Positions 34,732 through 41,833 of a stretch of 54,286 bases of DNA are shown here, in pieces. The notes below the pieces were generated by a model that saw nothing but the letters and a program-made list of their open reading frames with translations, had not been told where the DNA came from and did no database searches. The DNA is taken from the NCBI GenBank assembly GCA_041675885.1, contig JBAYSY010000018.1:1-54286 (forward strand). The letters are read 5' to 3'. This stretch comes from JBAYSY01 sp041675885 (GTDB taxonomy: Bacteria > Pseudomonadota > Alphaproteobacteria > Rhodobacterales > Rhodobacteraceae). The position numbers and the translations under genes were made by a program. The first letter of the stretch is position 1, and every line of letters begins with the position of its first letter.

Positions 34732-34883
34732 TGTCTGCCTTGCGGGTCGGCAGGGTGTCAGAAGCGTCCTCTTGCCCGGAATCAAGGTGCGGCACGCGCC
34801 GCCGGGCAGCGGTCGGCCGCTGCCCTCTGTTGCGCAGTATCTTCGCGCGGCTCGGCGAAACCGACCAACACGCAAGACAGACA
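34732..34883 (+). repeat. Family 1 dispersed repeat, complete short copy H with outer inverted repeats
   Basis: The core GGGCAGCGGTCGGCCGCTGC (plus CC) lies at 34806-34827. Outer ends are TGTCTGCCTTGCGGGTCGG (34732-34750) and CCAACACGCAAGACAGACA (34865-34883), inverted repeats matching at 16 of 19 positions. The left flank of the core is TTGCCCGGAATCAAGGTGCG. It occupies nearly the whole gap between convergent chpT and dmpG. Confidence 0.85.
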
Positions 34884-34904
34884 CCGCCACCGCAAGGCAA
34901 CCTG

Positions 34905-35945
34905 TCAGAGCAGGCCGCGTTCCCGCGCCATGGTCATGGCGGTGTCCTGGATCATGTCTTCCTGCCCGCCGATCATCTTCTTGCGGCCAAGCTCGATCAG
35001 GATATCGCGGGCGGGCACGCCGAAACGTTCGGCCGCGCGGCGCGTGGGCAGGAGGAACGTCGAATAGACCCCGGCAAAGCCCAGCGTCAGCGCCTCGCGG
35101 TCCACCCGGACGATATCGTCCATGAAGGGCACGACCACATCTTCGGCCAGATCCATCAGCGCGAAAGTATCGACGCCGGTTTCAATCCCCATCCGGTCGC
35201 AGACCGCGGCCAGCACCTCAAGCGGCGCATTGCCCGCGCCCGCGCCCAAGCCCGCCAGAGAGGCGTCGATCCGCGATGCCCCCGCCGCGATGGCCGCGAT
35301 CGAGTTGGCGATGCCAAGCCCGAGGTTGTGGTGGCCGTGAAAGCCGATTTCCGTTTCCGGCTTCAGCGCATCGCGCATCCGCGAGATCACTTCGGTCACA
35401 TCGTCGGTCAGCATGTAGCCCGCCGAATCGGTGACATAGACCGTTTGCGCCCCATAGCTTTCCATCAGCAGCGCCTGTCCGGTCAGCCCCTTGGCGTCGT
35501 TCAGGTGCGACATCATCAGAAAGCCCGTGGTGTCCATGCCCAGCTTGCGCGCAAAGGCGATATGCTGGGGCGAGGTGTCGGCCTCGGTCGAATGGGTCGC
35601 GACATGGACGGAACGCGCGCCGGAATCGTAAGCCTCCTGCAACTCCTGCATGGTACCGAGGCCGGGGATCAGCAGGACGGAGATTTTCGCCTGTTTCACC
35701 GCCGCCGCCACCGCCGAGATATATTCCGCGTTCGAGGCCAGCGCGCGGCCGTGCTGGATCGAGTTGCCGCCAAGCCCGGCGCCATGCGTCACCTGAAGGT
35801 AGGGCACCGAAGCCGCGTCGAGGCCCGAGGCGATCCTCACCATCATCTCGACCGGGATCTGTTCGCGCTTGGCGTGCATCCCGTCGCGCAGGGTCATGTC
35901 GTGCAGCGTGACCTTGCGGCCTGCAAGTTTGCTCTTGGCCATCAT
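34905..35945 (-). CDS. dmpG: 4-hydroxy-2-oxovalerate aldolase
   Basis: Cleaves 4-hydroxy-2-oxovalerate (and homologues) to pyruvate plus an aldehyde, which is channelled to DmpF. The product is 346 residues. The DRE-TIM metallolyase N-terminus HDMTLRDGMHAKREQ carries the catalytic Arg, Asp and His; FHGHHNLGLG holds the metal ligands; GLGAGAGNAPLE and the C-terminal communication domain complete it. Its ATG overlaps the dmpF stop as ATGA. It is the last gene of dctP-dctQ-dctM-dmpF-dmpG. No upstream meta-cleavage gene (dmpB, dmpC, dmpD or dmpE type) is present in the window. Confidence 0.95.
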   Translation of the reverse strand: MMAKSKLAGRKVTLHDMTLRDGMHAKREQIPVEMMVRIASGLDAASVPYLQVTHGAGLGGNSIQHGRALASNAEYISAVAAAVKQAKISVLLIPGLGTMQELQEAYDSGARSVHVATHSTEADTSPQHIAFARKLGMDTTGFLMMSHLNDAKGLTGQALLMESYGAQTVYVTDSAGYMLTDDVTEVISRMRDALKPETEIGFHGHHNLGLGIANSIAAIAAGASRIDASLAGLGAGAGNAPLEVLAAVCDRMGIETGVDTFALMDLAEDVVVPFMDDIVRVDREALTLGFAGVYSTFLLPTRRAAERFGVPARDILIELGRKKMIGGQEDMIQDTAMTMARERGLL

Positions 35946-36862
35946 GCGTTCTCCATCCGGGTCAATGTCACCGTGCCGTCAAGGATGCCTTGCGCGAACA
36001 TCTCGCCGGTGCGGGCGGCGGCGGCGGTCATGATGTCGAGGTTGCCCGCATAGGTGGGCAGATAGTCGCCCAGACCGGCCACCTCCATGAACACCGCCAC
36101 GCGGTTGCCGTCGAAATCCGGGCCGTTGACCAGCCGGTAGCCGGGCACATAGACCTGAACCTGTTCGATCATCCGCAGCACCGATTCGGTGATCGCGGCG
36201 CGGTCCGGTTCGCCCTCGACCTCGCAATAGATCGTGTTGCGCATGATCAACGGCGGATCGGCGGGGTTGATGATCGCCAGCGCCTTGCCGCGCTTCGCCC
36301 CGCCGACCTTTTCCAGCGCGTTCGAGGTCGTATAGGTGAACTCGTCCAGGTTGGCCCGCGTCCCCTGGCCGATCGACAGCGACGACAGCGAGGCGATGAT
36401 CTCGGCATAGTCCACCGGCTGCACCGCACCCACGGCCGAGACGATGGGGATCGTTGCCTGACCGGCGCAGGAGATCATGTTGACGTTCATCTGGCTGCCC
36501 TGCGCGGCGATCTGCCCCAGGTTCACCGGCGGCACGCACAGCGGCCCGATGGCGGCGGGGGTCAGATCGACCATGAACACCCCCAACTCATTGAGCTTGC
36601 GGCTGTTTTCGGCGTGGACATAGGCCGAGGTCGCGTCGAAGGCGATCTTGATATCGTCGGCGCCGACATGCGGCAGCAGCCCGTCCACCCCGTCATGGGT
36701 GGTTTTCAGCCCCATCTCGCGCGCGCGGGCCAGCCCTTCGGACCCGGCGTCGATGCCGACCATCCACACCGGCTCCAGCAGGGCCGAGCGTTTCAGCTTG
36801 TAAAGCAGATCGGTGCCGATATTGCCCGATCCCACAATGGCGACCTTCAGTTTTTCGACCAT
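35942..36862 (-). CDS. dmpF: Acetaldehyde dehydrogenase (acetylating)
   Basis: Oxidises the aldehyde released by DmpG to acyl-CoA using NAD+ and CoA. The product is 306 residues. The Rossmann motif KVAIVGSGNIGTDLL, the catalytic Cys132 in NMISCAGQATIP and the C-terminal NVN/GGPDF-like NGPDFDGNRVAVFMEVAGLG match the DmpF/BphJ family. It forms a channelling complex with DmpG, consistent with the four-base gene overlap. It starts 16 bp after dctM, so it is part of the same transcript as the TRAP transporter. Confidence 0.95.
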   Translation of the reverse strand: MVEKLKVAIVGSGNIGTDLLYKLKRSALLEPVWMVGIDAGSEGLARAREMGLKTTHDGVDGLLPHVGADDIKIAFDATSAYVHAENSRKLNELGVFMVDLTPAAIGPLCVPPVNLGQIAAQGSQMNVNMISCAGQATIPIVSAVGAVQPVDYAEIIASLSSLSIGQGTRANLDEFTYTTSNALEKVGGAKRGKALAIINPADPPLIMRNTIYCEVEGEPDRAAITESVLRMIEQVQVYVPGYRLVNGPDFDGNRVAVFMEVAGLGDYLPTYAGNLDIMTAAAARTGEMFAQGILDGTVTLTRMENA

Positions 36863-36878
36863 GTGAGCGATCCTTTCC

Positions 36879-38162
36879 TCAAAGCCCGAACAGCGACGGC
36901 AGCCAGAGCGTCAGCGCGGGGATATAGGTGACAAGCAGAAGTACCCCGAGCATGACGAGAATCGGGCGGAACGAGCCGCGCACGACCTCTTCGAACGGGA
37001 CGTTGCCGACACGCGAAGCGACGAACAGGTTGACTCCGACCGGCGGCGTGACCATCCCGATCCCGAGGTTGACGATCATCAGGATGCCGAAATGCTCGGG
37101 GCTGATGCCGATGGAAACCGCCAGCGGCAACAGGATCGGCGTCAGGATGATGATGGCGGCCAGCGCCTCCATGAAGGTGCCGATGACCAGCAGCAGCAGC
37201 GTGATGAGCAGCAGCAGCAACCACGGTTGGCTGACCCATGTGGTGATCGTCTCGGCGATCATCGACGGGATACCCTCAAGCGTCAGCACCCGGCCGAAGA
37301 TGGTGGCGCTGCCGACGATGATCATGATCGAGGCGGTGATCAGGGCCGATTCGGCGATGACGGCGTAAAGGTTCTTCGGCGTCAACTCGCGGTAGACGAA
37401 GGCCCCGACGACAAAGCCGTAGATCACCCCGACGGCGGCGGCCTCGGTGGGGGTGAACACCCCGCCATAGATGCCGCCCAGGATGATGACCGGGGCCAGA
37501 AGCGCCCATTTCGCATCGTTCAGCCCGGCCAGGATTTCACGCCATGTCGGGGCTTCGTCGCCCGGCTTCAGGCCGTCGCGCTTTGCCTGGAACCAGGCGT
37601 AGCCGATCAGCGCCAGCCCGATCAGAAGACCGGGGATGACCCCGGCAAGAAACATCTTGGAGACCGAGACATTGGCCGAAGTCGCGTAGATCACCATCGG
37701 AATCGAAGGGGGGATGATGACGCCAAGCGAACCGGCGCTTGCCACCAGCCCGGTAGAGAAGGAGGGGCGATAGCCGTCTTTGAGCATCGCCGGCAGCATG
37801 ATCGAACCGACCGCCGCCACCGTCGCCGGACCCGACCCGGAAATCGCCGCGAAGAACATGCAGGTCACAACCGCGATGATCGCCAGCCCGCCGGTATAGC
37901 GCCCGAAGATCATCCGGCCGACATTGATGAGCCGGGTCGAAAGCCCGCCCTTGCCCATCAGGTCGCCCGCCAGGATGAAGAACGGCACCGCCATCAGCGG
38001 GAAACTGTCGATCGAGGTGACAAGCCCCTGCGGCACATAGGAGCCCGAGACCTTGCCCGACAGCAGCAGGGCCACTGTCGAGGCGATCCCGAGCGATATG
38101 GCGATCGGCACCGACAGCAGAAGCAGCAGGGCCAGAAGCCCGAAGAGAACCGCGGTGATCAT
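36879..38162 (-). CDS. dctM: TRAP transporter large permease, DctM family
   Basis: A 427-residue integral membrane protein with about 12 helices that drives sodium-coupled import with DctQ and the DctP binding protein. Typical segments are FPLMAVPFFILAGDLMGKGG, FFAAISGSGPATVAAVG, IIPPSIPMVIYA, GVFTPTEAAAVGVIYG and GMVTPPVGVNLFVAS. It overlaps dctQ by four bases (ATGA type). The substrate is not predictable from DctM, but the genes downstream point to a hydroxy- or oxo-acid. Confidence 0.95.
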   Translation of the reverse strand: MITAVLFGLLALLLLLSVPIAISLGIASTVALLLSGKVSGSYVPQGLVTSIDSFPLMAVPFFILAGDLMGKGGLSTRLINVGRMIFGRYTGGLAIIAVVTCMFFAAISGSGPATVAAVGSIMLPAMLKDGYRPSFSTGLVASAGSLGVIIPPSIPMVIYATSANVSVSKMFLAGVIPGLLIGLALIGYAWFQAKRDGLKPGDEAPTWREILAGLNDAKWALLAPVIILGGIYGGVFTPTEAAAVGVIYGFVVGAFVYRELTPKNLYAVIAESALITASIMIIVGSATIFGRVLTLEGIPSMIAETITTWVSQPWLLLLLITLLLLVIGTFMEALAAIIILTPILLPLAVSIGISPEHFGILMIVNLGIGMVTPPVGVNLFVASRVGNVPFEEVVRGSFRPILVMLGVLLLVTYIPALTLWLPSLFGL

Positions 38163-38641
38163 GCCCGGTTCCCCCCGCGCCAGCGCATCAGGTCAAGGAT
38201 CGCCGCCTGCATCAGACGCACCAGTGTCAGCGCGAAACCCGTGACAGGGGCCAGGTAGACATAGCCCATCGGAATCCCGAGCGAGGCCGAGGTCTGGCCG
38301 AAACGGAAGGTGCGCTCGACCATGAACCAGCCCTGATACATCACGAAGGCGGCAAAGCCTGCAAAGATCACATGGGTCAGGATGCGTGCGGCAACCTGCC
38401 AGCCCGGCGAGAAAACCGAGACCAGCATGGTCACGCGGATATGGGCATCGCGGCGCACTGCGAAGGCGACCCCGAGATAGGTCAGCCAGATGAACAGGTA
38501 GCGCGACAGTTCCTCCGACCACGAAAGCGAGGCCGACATGACATAACGCATGAACACCTGCGCTCCGACCAGAAGCGACATGGCTGAGATCAGGGCGACG
38601 ATGATCGCCTCCTCGAAATGCTCGTCGATCAGTTTAAGCAT
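38159..38641 (-). CDS. dctQ: TRAP transporter small permease, DctQ family
   Basis: A 160-residue membrane protein with four predicted helices. It contains the family segments FMRYVMSASLSWSEELSRYL, FIWLTYLGVAFAVRRDAHIR and YVYLAPVTGFALTLVRLMQA. It bridges the binding protein and DctM. It begins 115 bp after dctP, and that gap contains an intrinsic terminator-like hairpin. Its stop overlaps the dctM start. Confidence 0.93.
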   Translation of the reverse strand: MLKLIDEHFEEAIIVALISAMSLLVGAQVFMRYVMSASLSWSEELSRYLFIWLTYLGVAFAVRRDAHIRVTMLVSVFSPGWQVAARILTHVIFAGFAAFVMYQGWFMVERTFRFGQTSASLGIPMGYVYLAPVTGFALTLVRLMQAAILDLMRWRGGNRA

Positions 38642-38710
38642 GGGGAAACTCCGGCCCGGACTCCGGCCCGGGTGACGGGCATCAGGGCGATGACGGAAGG
38701 CGGGGGCATG

Positions 38711-38748
38711 AAAAAGGCAAAGGCCCCCGGCGTTGTCCGCCGGGGGCC
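38711..38748 (-). terminator. Intercistronic hairpin between dctP and dctQ
   Basis: A perfect 11-bp GC-rich stem (38722-38732 with 38738-38748) and a 5-base loop, followed leftwards by TTTGCCTTTTTC. It probably terminates part of the transcripts after dctP, giving the usual excess of binding protein over permease in TRAP operons. Confidence 0.75.
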
Positions 38749-38756
38749 GGGCCGGA

Positions 38757-39764
38757 TCAGTTCTTGCCGGTCGCGGCCAGCAGGCGCGTCACCAGATCGT
38801 CGCCGGCGCGCTGGCGCACCAGATCGGCGATCGGGGCGACCCTGGCGACAAAGGCTTCAAGCTCGGCCGGGGTCAGGTCGGTGAAGGTCACCTCGGTCAT
38901 GGCCGCTTCGGCCTTGTCGTCCGCATCCTTGGCCAGTTCGCGCTGGTAGTCGGTGGCCAGAACCATGGCCGCATCGAAAATCGCGCGGTCTTCATCCGAC
39001 AGCGACGCCAGCTTGTCCGGGTTGGCAAGGATCGGCCAGGGCGAATAGATGTGGTTGGTCTTGGAGATGAAGCCCTGCACCTCGTTGAACTTCATGTCGT
39101 AGAACAGGTTGATCGGGCCTTCCTGCGCGTCGAACGTGCCTTGTTGCAGGGCGGTGAACAGTTCGTTGAAGGCCAGCGGCGCCGGGTTCGCGCCCACCGC
39201 GCGCCATGCCGCGATATGGACTTCGTTTTCCATCGTGCGCATCTTGAAACCGGCCAGATCCTCGGGCGTGCGGATCTCCTGGCGCGAGTTGGTCAACTGG
39301 CGGAACCCGTTTTCCCAATAGGCCAGGCCGACCATGCCCGCGGGCTCAAGCGTCGCCATGATTTCCCGGCCGATCTCGCCGTCGAGAACCTCATAGGCCT
39401 GGGCGCGGTCCGAGAACAGGAACGGGATGTCGAAGGCAAAGAAGGCGGGCGCGAACGACGCCACCGGGGCCGAGGACACGAAGGTCAGGTCGATATTGCC
39501 GAACTGGATGTTTTCCACCGCCTCACGTTCGCCGCCAAGCTGCGAGTTGGGGAAGATTTCAAGGCCGATGCGGCCGTCGCTTTGCTCGCGCAGTTCGCGG
39601 TCGAGGAACTCAAGCGCCTGATGCCCCGTCGAGGTCGTTGCCCCCGCATGCGCGGTGCGGAAAACGATCTCGGGATCGGCCAGCGCCGGAACGGTCCCGA
39701 GGCCCGCGACGGTCGCCAAGGAAAGCAGCCCGCCACGGAGCAGTTTGAACGTCATGTGATGCAT
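38757..39764 (-). CDS. dctP: TRAP transporter substrate-binding protein, DctP family
   Basis: A 335-residue periplasmic binding protein. A signal peptide (LLRGGLLSLATVAGLGTVPALA) is followed by the mature start DPEIVFRTAHAGATTSTGHQ. Family features include EIFPNSQLGGEREAVENIQ, IPFLFSDRAQAYEVLDGE, the conserved Arg region DLAGFKMRTMENEVH with its carboxylate-binding Arg, and NPAPLAFNELFTALQQG. The ATG at 39764 has GAAGGG six bases upstream; another ATG lies three codons later. It is the first gene of the operon, under the promoter at 39866-39894. The ligand is probably a carboxylate. Confidence 0.94.
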   Translation of the reverse strand: MHHMTFKLLRGGLLSLATVAGLGTVPALADPEIVFRTAHAGATTSTGHQALEFLDRELREQSDGRIGLEIFPNSQLGGEREAVENIQFGNIDLTFVSSAPVASFAPAFFAFDIPFLFSDRAQAYEVLDGEIGREIMATLEPAGMVGLAYWENGFRQLTNSRQEIRTPEDLAGFKMRTMENEVHIAAWRAVGANPAPLAFNELFTALQQGTFDAQEGPINLFYDMKFNEVQGFISKTNHIYSPWPILANPDKLASLSDEDRAIFDAAMVLATDYQRELAKDADDKAEAAMTEVTFTDLTPAELEAFVARVAPIADLVRQRAGDDLVTRLLAATGKN

Positions 39765-39865
39765 CGAATGCCCTTCCCCGTTCCACCCGCCCCCCAGGGC
39801 AGGCGGGTTGTTGGTGCCGCGAGTCGCAAGCAGAACCGGGCGGTCCTCCTTTCCCGCATCGGAGC

Positions 39866-39894
39866 GATCTAGGGGAAACCTGTGAATTTGTCAA
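39866..39894 (-). promoter_or_regulatory. Predicted promoter of the dctPQM-dmpFG operon
   Basis: On the minus strand TTGACA (39894-39889), a 17-bp spacer and TAGATC (39871-39866), about 100 bp upstream of dctP. The -35 box is a full consensus match and the -10 box matches four of six. Confidence 0.7.
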
Positions 39895-39907
39895 TTTATA
39901 AGAGTAG

Positions 39908-39924
39908 CTATCAATATGTGATAG
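39908..39924. promoter_or_regulatory. Candidate IclR operator upstream of the dctP promoter
   Basis: CTATCA-ATATG-TGATAG, a perfect 6-bp inverted repeat with a 5-bp centre, lies 14 bp upstream of the -35 box in an AT-rich patch. Its size and place suit an activator or effector-responsive IclR dimer; the adjacent IclR gene is the obvious candidate. Confidence 0.5.
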
Positions 39925-39983
39925 AAGCGGTGCAGTGCAAGCCCGGTCGGCTGCCGCAGCCGATAACGGACAGAGTATCAAGA

Positions 39984-40125
39984 GCGCAACTTTTGCCCGG
40001 AACGCCCCGCCCGGAATCAAGGCGCGTCACGCGCCGCCGGGCAGCGGCCGACAGCCCGCGTCACGCCGGAGGCGTGCCTTCGGCATGACGGTCGGCCGCT
40101 GCCCTCTGTTGCGAAGCACATTTGC
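39984..40125 (+). repeat. Family 1 dispersed repeat, medium copy I
   Basis: It contains TTGCCCGGAACG, CCCGGAATCAAGGCGCG, then GGGCAGCGGCCGACAGC (40039-40055). A short module CACGCCGGAGGCGTGCCTTC follows (also in copy D), then GGTCGGCCGCTGCCC (40090-40104) and TCTGTTGCGAAGCACATTTG. It lies between the dctP promoter and the 3' end of the IclR gene. Confidence 0.8.
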
Positions 40126-40163
40126 CACGGCCCGCAGACATTCCCCAAAACACCCGTGCCGGA

Positions 40164-40937
40164 TCAGCCCGCCGGACCGCGATACCCGAGTCGCGCCGCC
40201 ACCCCGGCGGCCGCATCCTTGATGACCGGCACGAGCGAGCGCATCCGGGCATCGTCGGTATATTCGCGCGTCGACGTGATCGAGACCGCGGCCATGATCC
40301 GGCCCGAGGCATCCCGCACCGGGGCGGCCACGCAACGGACGATGGCCTCTTCCTCGCCAAGATCATAGGCGAAACCACCGGCGCGATAGCTGTCCATAGA
40401 TGCCAGCCAGTCCTCGGGCGTGGTTGTCGGCGGCAGAAGATGTCCGTCCCGCGCCAGCAGTTCGCGCAGGACGTGGGGCGGTTCATCCAGCAAAAGCGCC
40501 TTGCCCACGCCGGTGGTCAGCAGCGGCTTGCGCCCGCCGATGCGGGATGAAACCTCGATCAGCCGCGAACCGGGCAGCTTGTCGAGATAGAAGACCTCGC
40601 GCCCGTCGCGCTGCGCCAGATGCACGGTGTCGCGGGTCTGTTCGGCCAGCCGCTCCAGCCGCTCGCGCGCGATCTGCACCAGATCGGTCGCGGCATGGGC
40701 GGCAAACCCCAGTTCGATCAGCCGGGGCCCCAGCCCGTAATGCCGCCCCCCGATCCCTTGCAGGTAGCGTTGTTCGGTCAGAACCGAAACCAGACGATGC
40801 GCGGTCGGATAGCTCAGCCCGACCGCCTCGGCGATTTCGGGGATCGTCAGCGGGTGTTGCAGCACCGTGTCGATGATCTCGAACCCGCGCAGCAGGGTCT
40901 GGCTGCGCGGCGGCTTGCCGGGATGCTTTTCCCGCAT
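40164..40937 (-). CDS. IclR-family transcriptional regulator
   Basis: A 257-residue regulator. The N-terminal winged HTH (about residues 10-75) has SQTLLRGFEIIDTVLQHPLT and EIAEAVGLSYPTAHRLVSVL. The C-terminal GAF-like effector domain has LAQRDGREVFYLDKLPGSRL, LLTTGVGKALLLDEP and AAPVRDASGRIMAAVSI. ATG codons at 40985 and 40997 are alternative starts; 40937 was preferred for GGTGA upstream and family length. It lies 399 bp upstream of dctP on the same strand, so it is probably the local regulator of the TRAP-dmpFG operon, responding to the substrate or an intermediate. Confidence 0.9.
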   Translation of the reverse strand: MREKHPGKPPRSQTLLRGFEIIDTVLQHPLTIPEIAEAVGLSYPTAHRLVSVLTEQRYLQGIGGRHYGLGPRLIELGFAAHAATDLVQIARERLERLAEQTRDTVHLAQRDGREVFYLDKLPGSRLIEVSSRIGGRKPLLTTGVGKALLLDEPPHVLRELLARDGHLLPPTTTPEDWLASMDSYRAGGFAYDLGEEEAIVRCVAAPVRDASGRIMAAVSITSTREYTDDARMRSLVPVIKDAAAGVAARLGYRGPAG

Positions 40938-41201
40938 GGCTTCACCGATTCCGGCTGCCGTCTTTGACGATCTGGCCAGGGCCATCCTTCTTGCCATCCT
41001 CTTGAGCGGTTGAACAGAGACATAAGCCACCGAAGATCGGGAAACCAGTCCCGCCGCCACCGGGCGATGCGGCCCCGGGTGCGGGCGGATCGCGCACGGA
41101 TAGTTGTGCGCTCGCCCACAAGTTGTTAAGCGTATGCCCGTCGGTTGGGGGCTTTGACGCTTCCGCCCGGGCAAGCCAATGAGAAATCAAAGGGACTGGT
41201 A

Positions 41202-41783
41202 ATGTTGGTAAAAAGACTTCTAGCGCCGATCGCGGTAATTTCGGCAGGGTTTCTGGCTGCCTGCGGCGGTTCGGGGTCCGGGGGATCGCTTTCCTATCAA
41301 GCCCTGGTGGATGACGGGGACAGGCTGCGTGCAAGGCTTGAGCCTGTCGAGGAGCGTTCCGAGACGGTTCCGACCACGGGCAGGGCGACCTACACCGGCG
41401 TTGCGGCTTACGGACTCAGCCCCATGGCGGAAGATTATCTGGACGACCCGGCGGTGGTGTCACGGGTAACCCTCGACGCTGACTTCGCCGATGAGACGAT
41501 TTCCGGCAGGCTGGACAATTTCAGGAGCAAAGAGGCGGAAATAAGCGGGAGCGTAGATATGCTGGACGGTAAAATCCATCATGATGGGCCCGGGCGTGGA
41601 TGGTTAGGGGCGGACCTTGCCGGTTCCCTTGCCGTGAACGGCGAGTCGACGGAAATCGTCGGAGAACTATACGGGGTCTTCTTCGGTGACAACGCTGACG
41701 TCATCAAGGGGGATTTGGGTGGCATCCTGGACGGGAACGAGGATATGCCGGTGTACGGTATTTTCGGCGCCGAACGCCGGTAA
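41202..41783 (+). CDS. Small lipoprotein with TbpB-type barrel-like C-terminus (putative Slam substrate)
   Basis: A 193-residue lipoprotein. Its type II signal peptide MLVKRLLAPIAVISAGFLAA precedes Cys21, followed by a Gly/Ser-rich tether (GGSGSGGS). The mature part has the repeating pattern of TbpB-like barrel domains: TTGRATYTGVAAYG, ISGRLDNFRSKEAEISGSVD and a closing GELYGVFFGDNADVIKGDLG. The ATG at 41202 follows AAGGGA. It is directly upstream of a Slam-like gene, the usual arrangement for a surface lipoprotein and its exporter. The ligand is unknown; no TonB receptor is nearby. Codon use (AAA, GTA, CTA, ATA) is less GC-biased than in neighbours, suggesting acquired DNA. Confidence 0.78.
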   Translation: MLVKRLLAPIAVISAGFLAACGGSGSGGSLSYQALVDDGDRLRARLEPVEERSETVPTTGRATYTGVAAYGLSPMAEDYLDDPAVVSRVTLDADFADETISGRLDNFRSKEAEISGSVDMLDGKIHHDGPGRGWLGADLAGSLAVNGESTEIVGELYGVFFGDNADVIKGDLGGILDGNEDMPVYGIFGAERR

Positions 41784-41801
41784 TCGCCCGGCCGGGCTTT
41801 C

Positions 41802-41828
41802 TGCCGCGGCCTTTCCGGGGCCGCGGCA
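41802..41828. terminator. Hairpin between lipoprotein gene and Slam-like gene
   Basis: A perfect 10-bp stem TGCCGCGGCC/GGCCGCGGCA with a 7-base loop ends five bases before the TTG start at 41834. It lacks a T-run, so it is more likely an attenuator, an mRNA-stabilising hairpin or a translation-dampening structure than a strong terminator. Confidence 0.55.
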
Positions 41829-41833
41829 TCGAA

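Noticed and set aside
40938..41201. Candidate promoter TTGACG-N17-CAATGA upstream of the lipoprotein gene
   Set aside because: The -35 box is good, but the -10 box hardly matches; no operator symmetry was seen.
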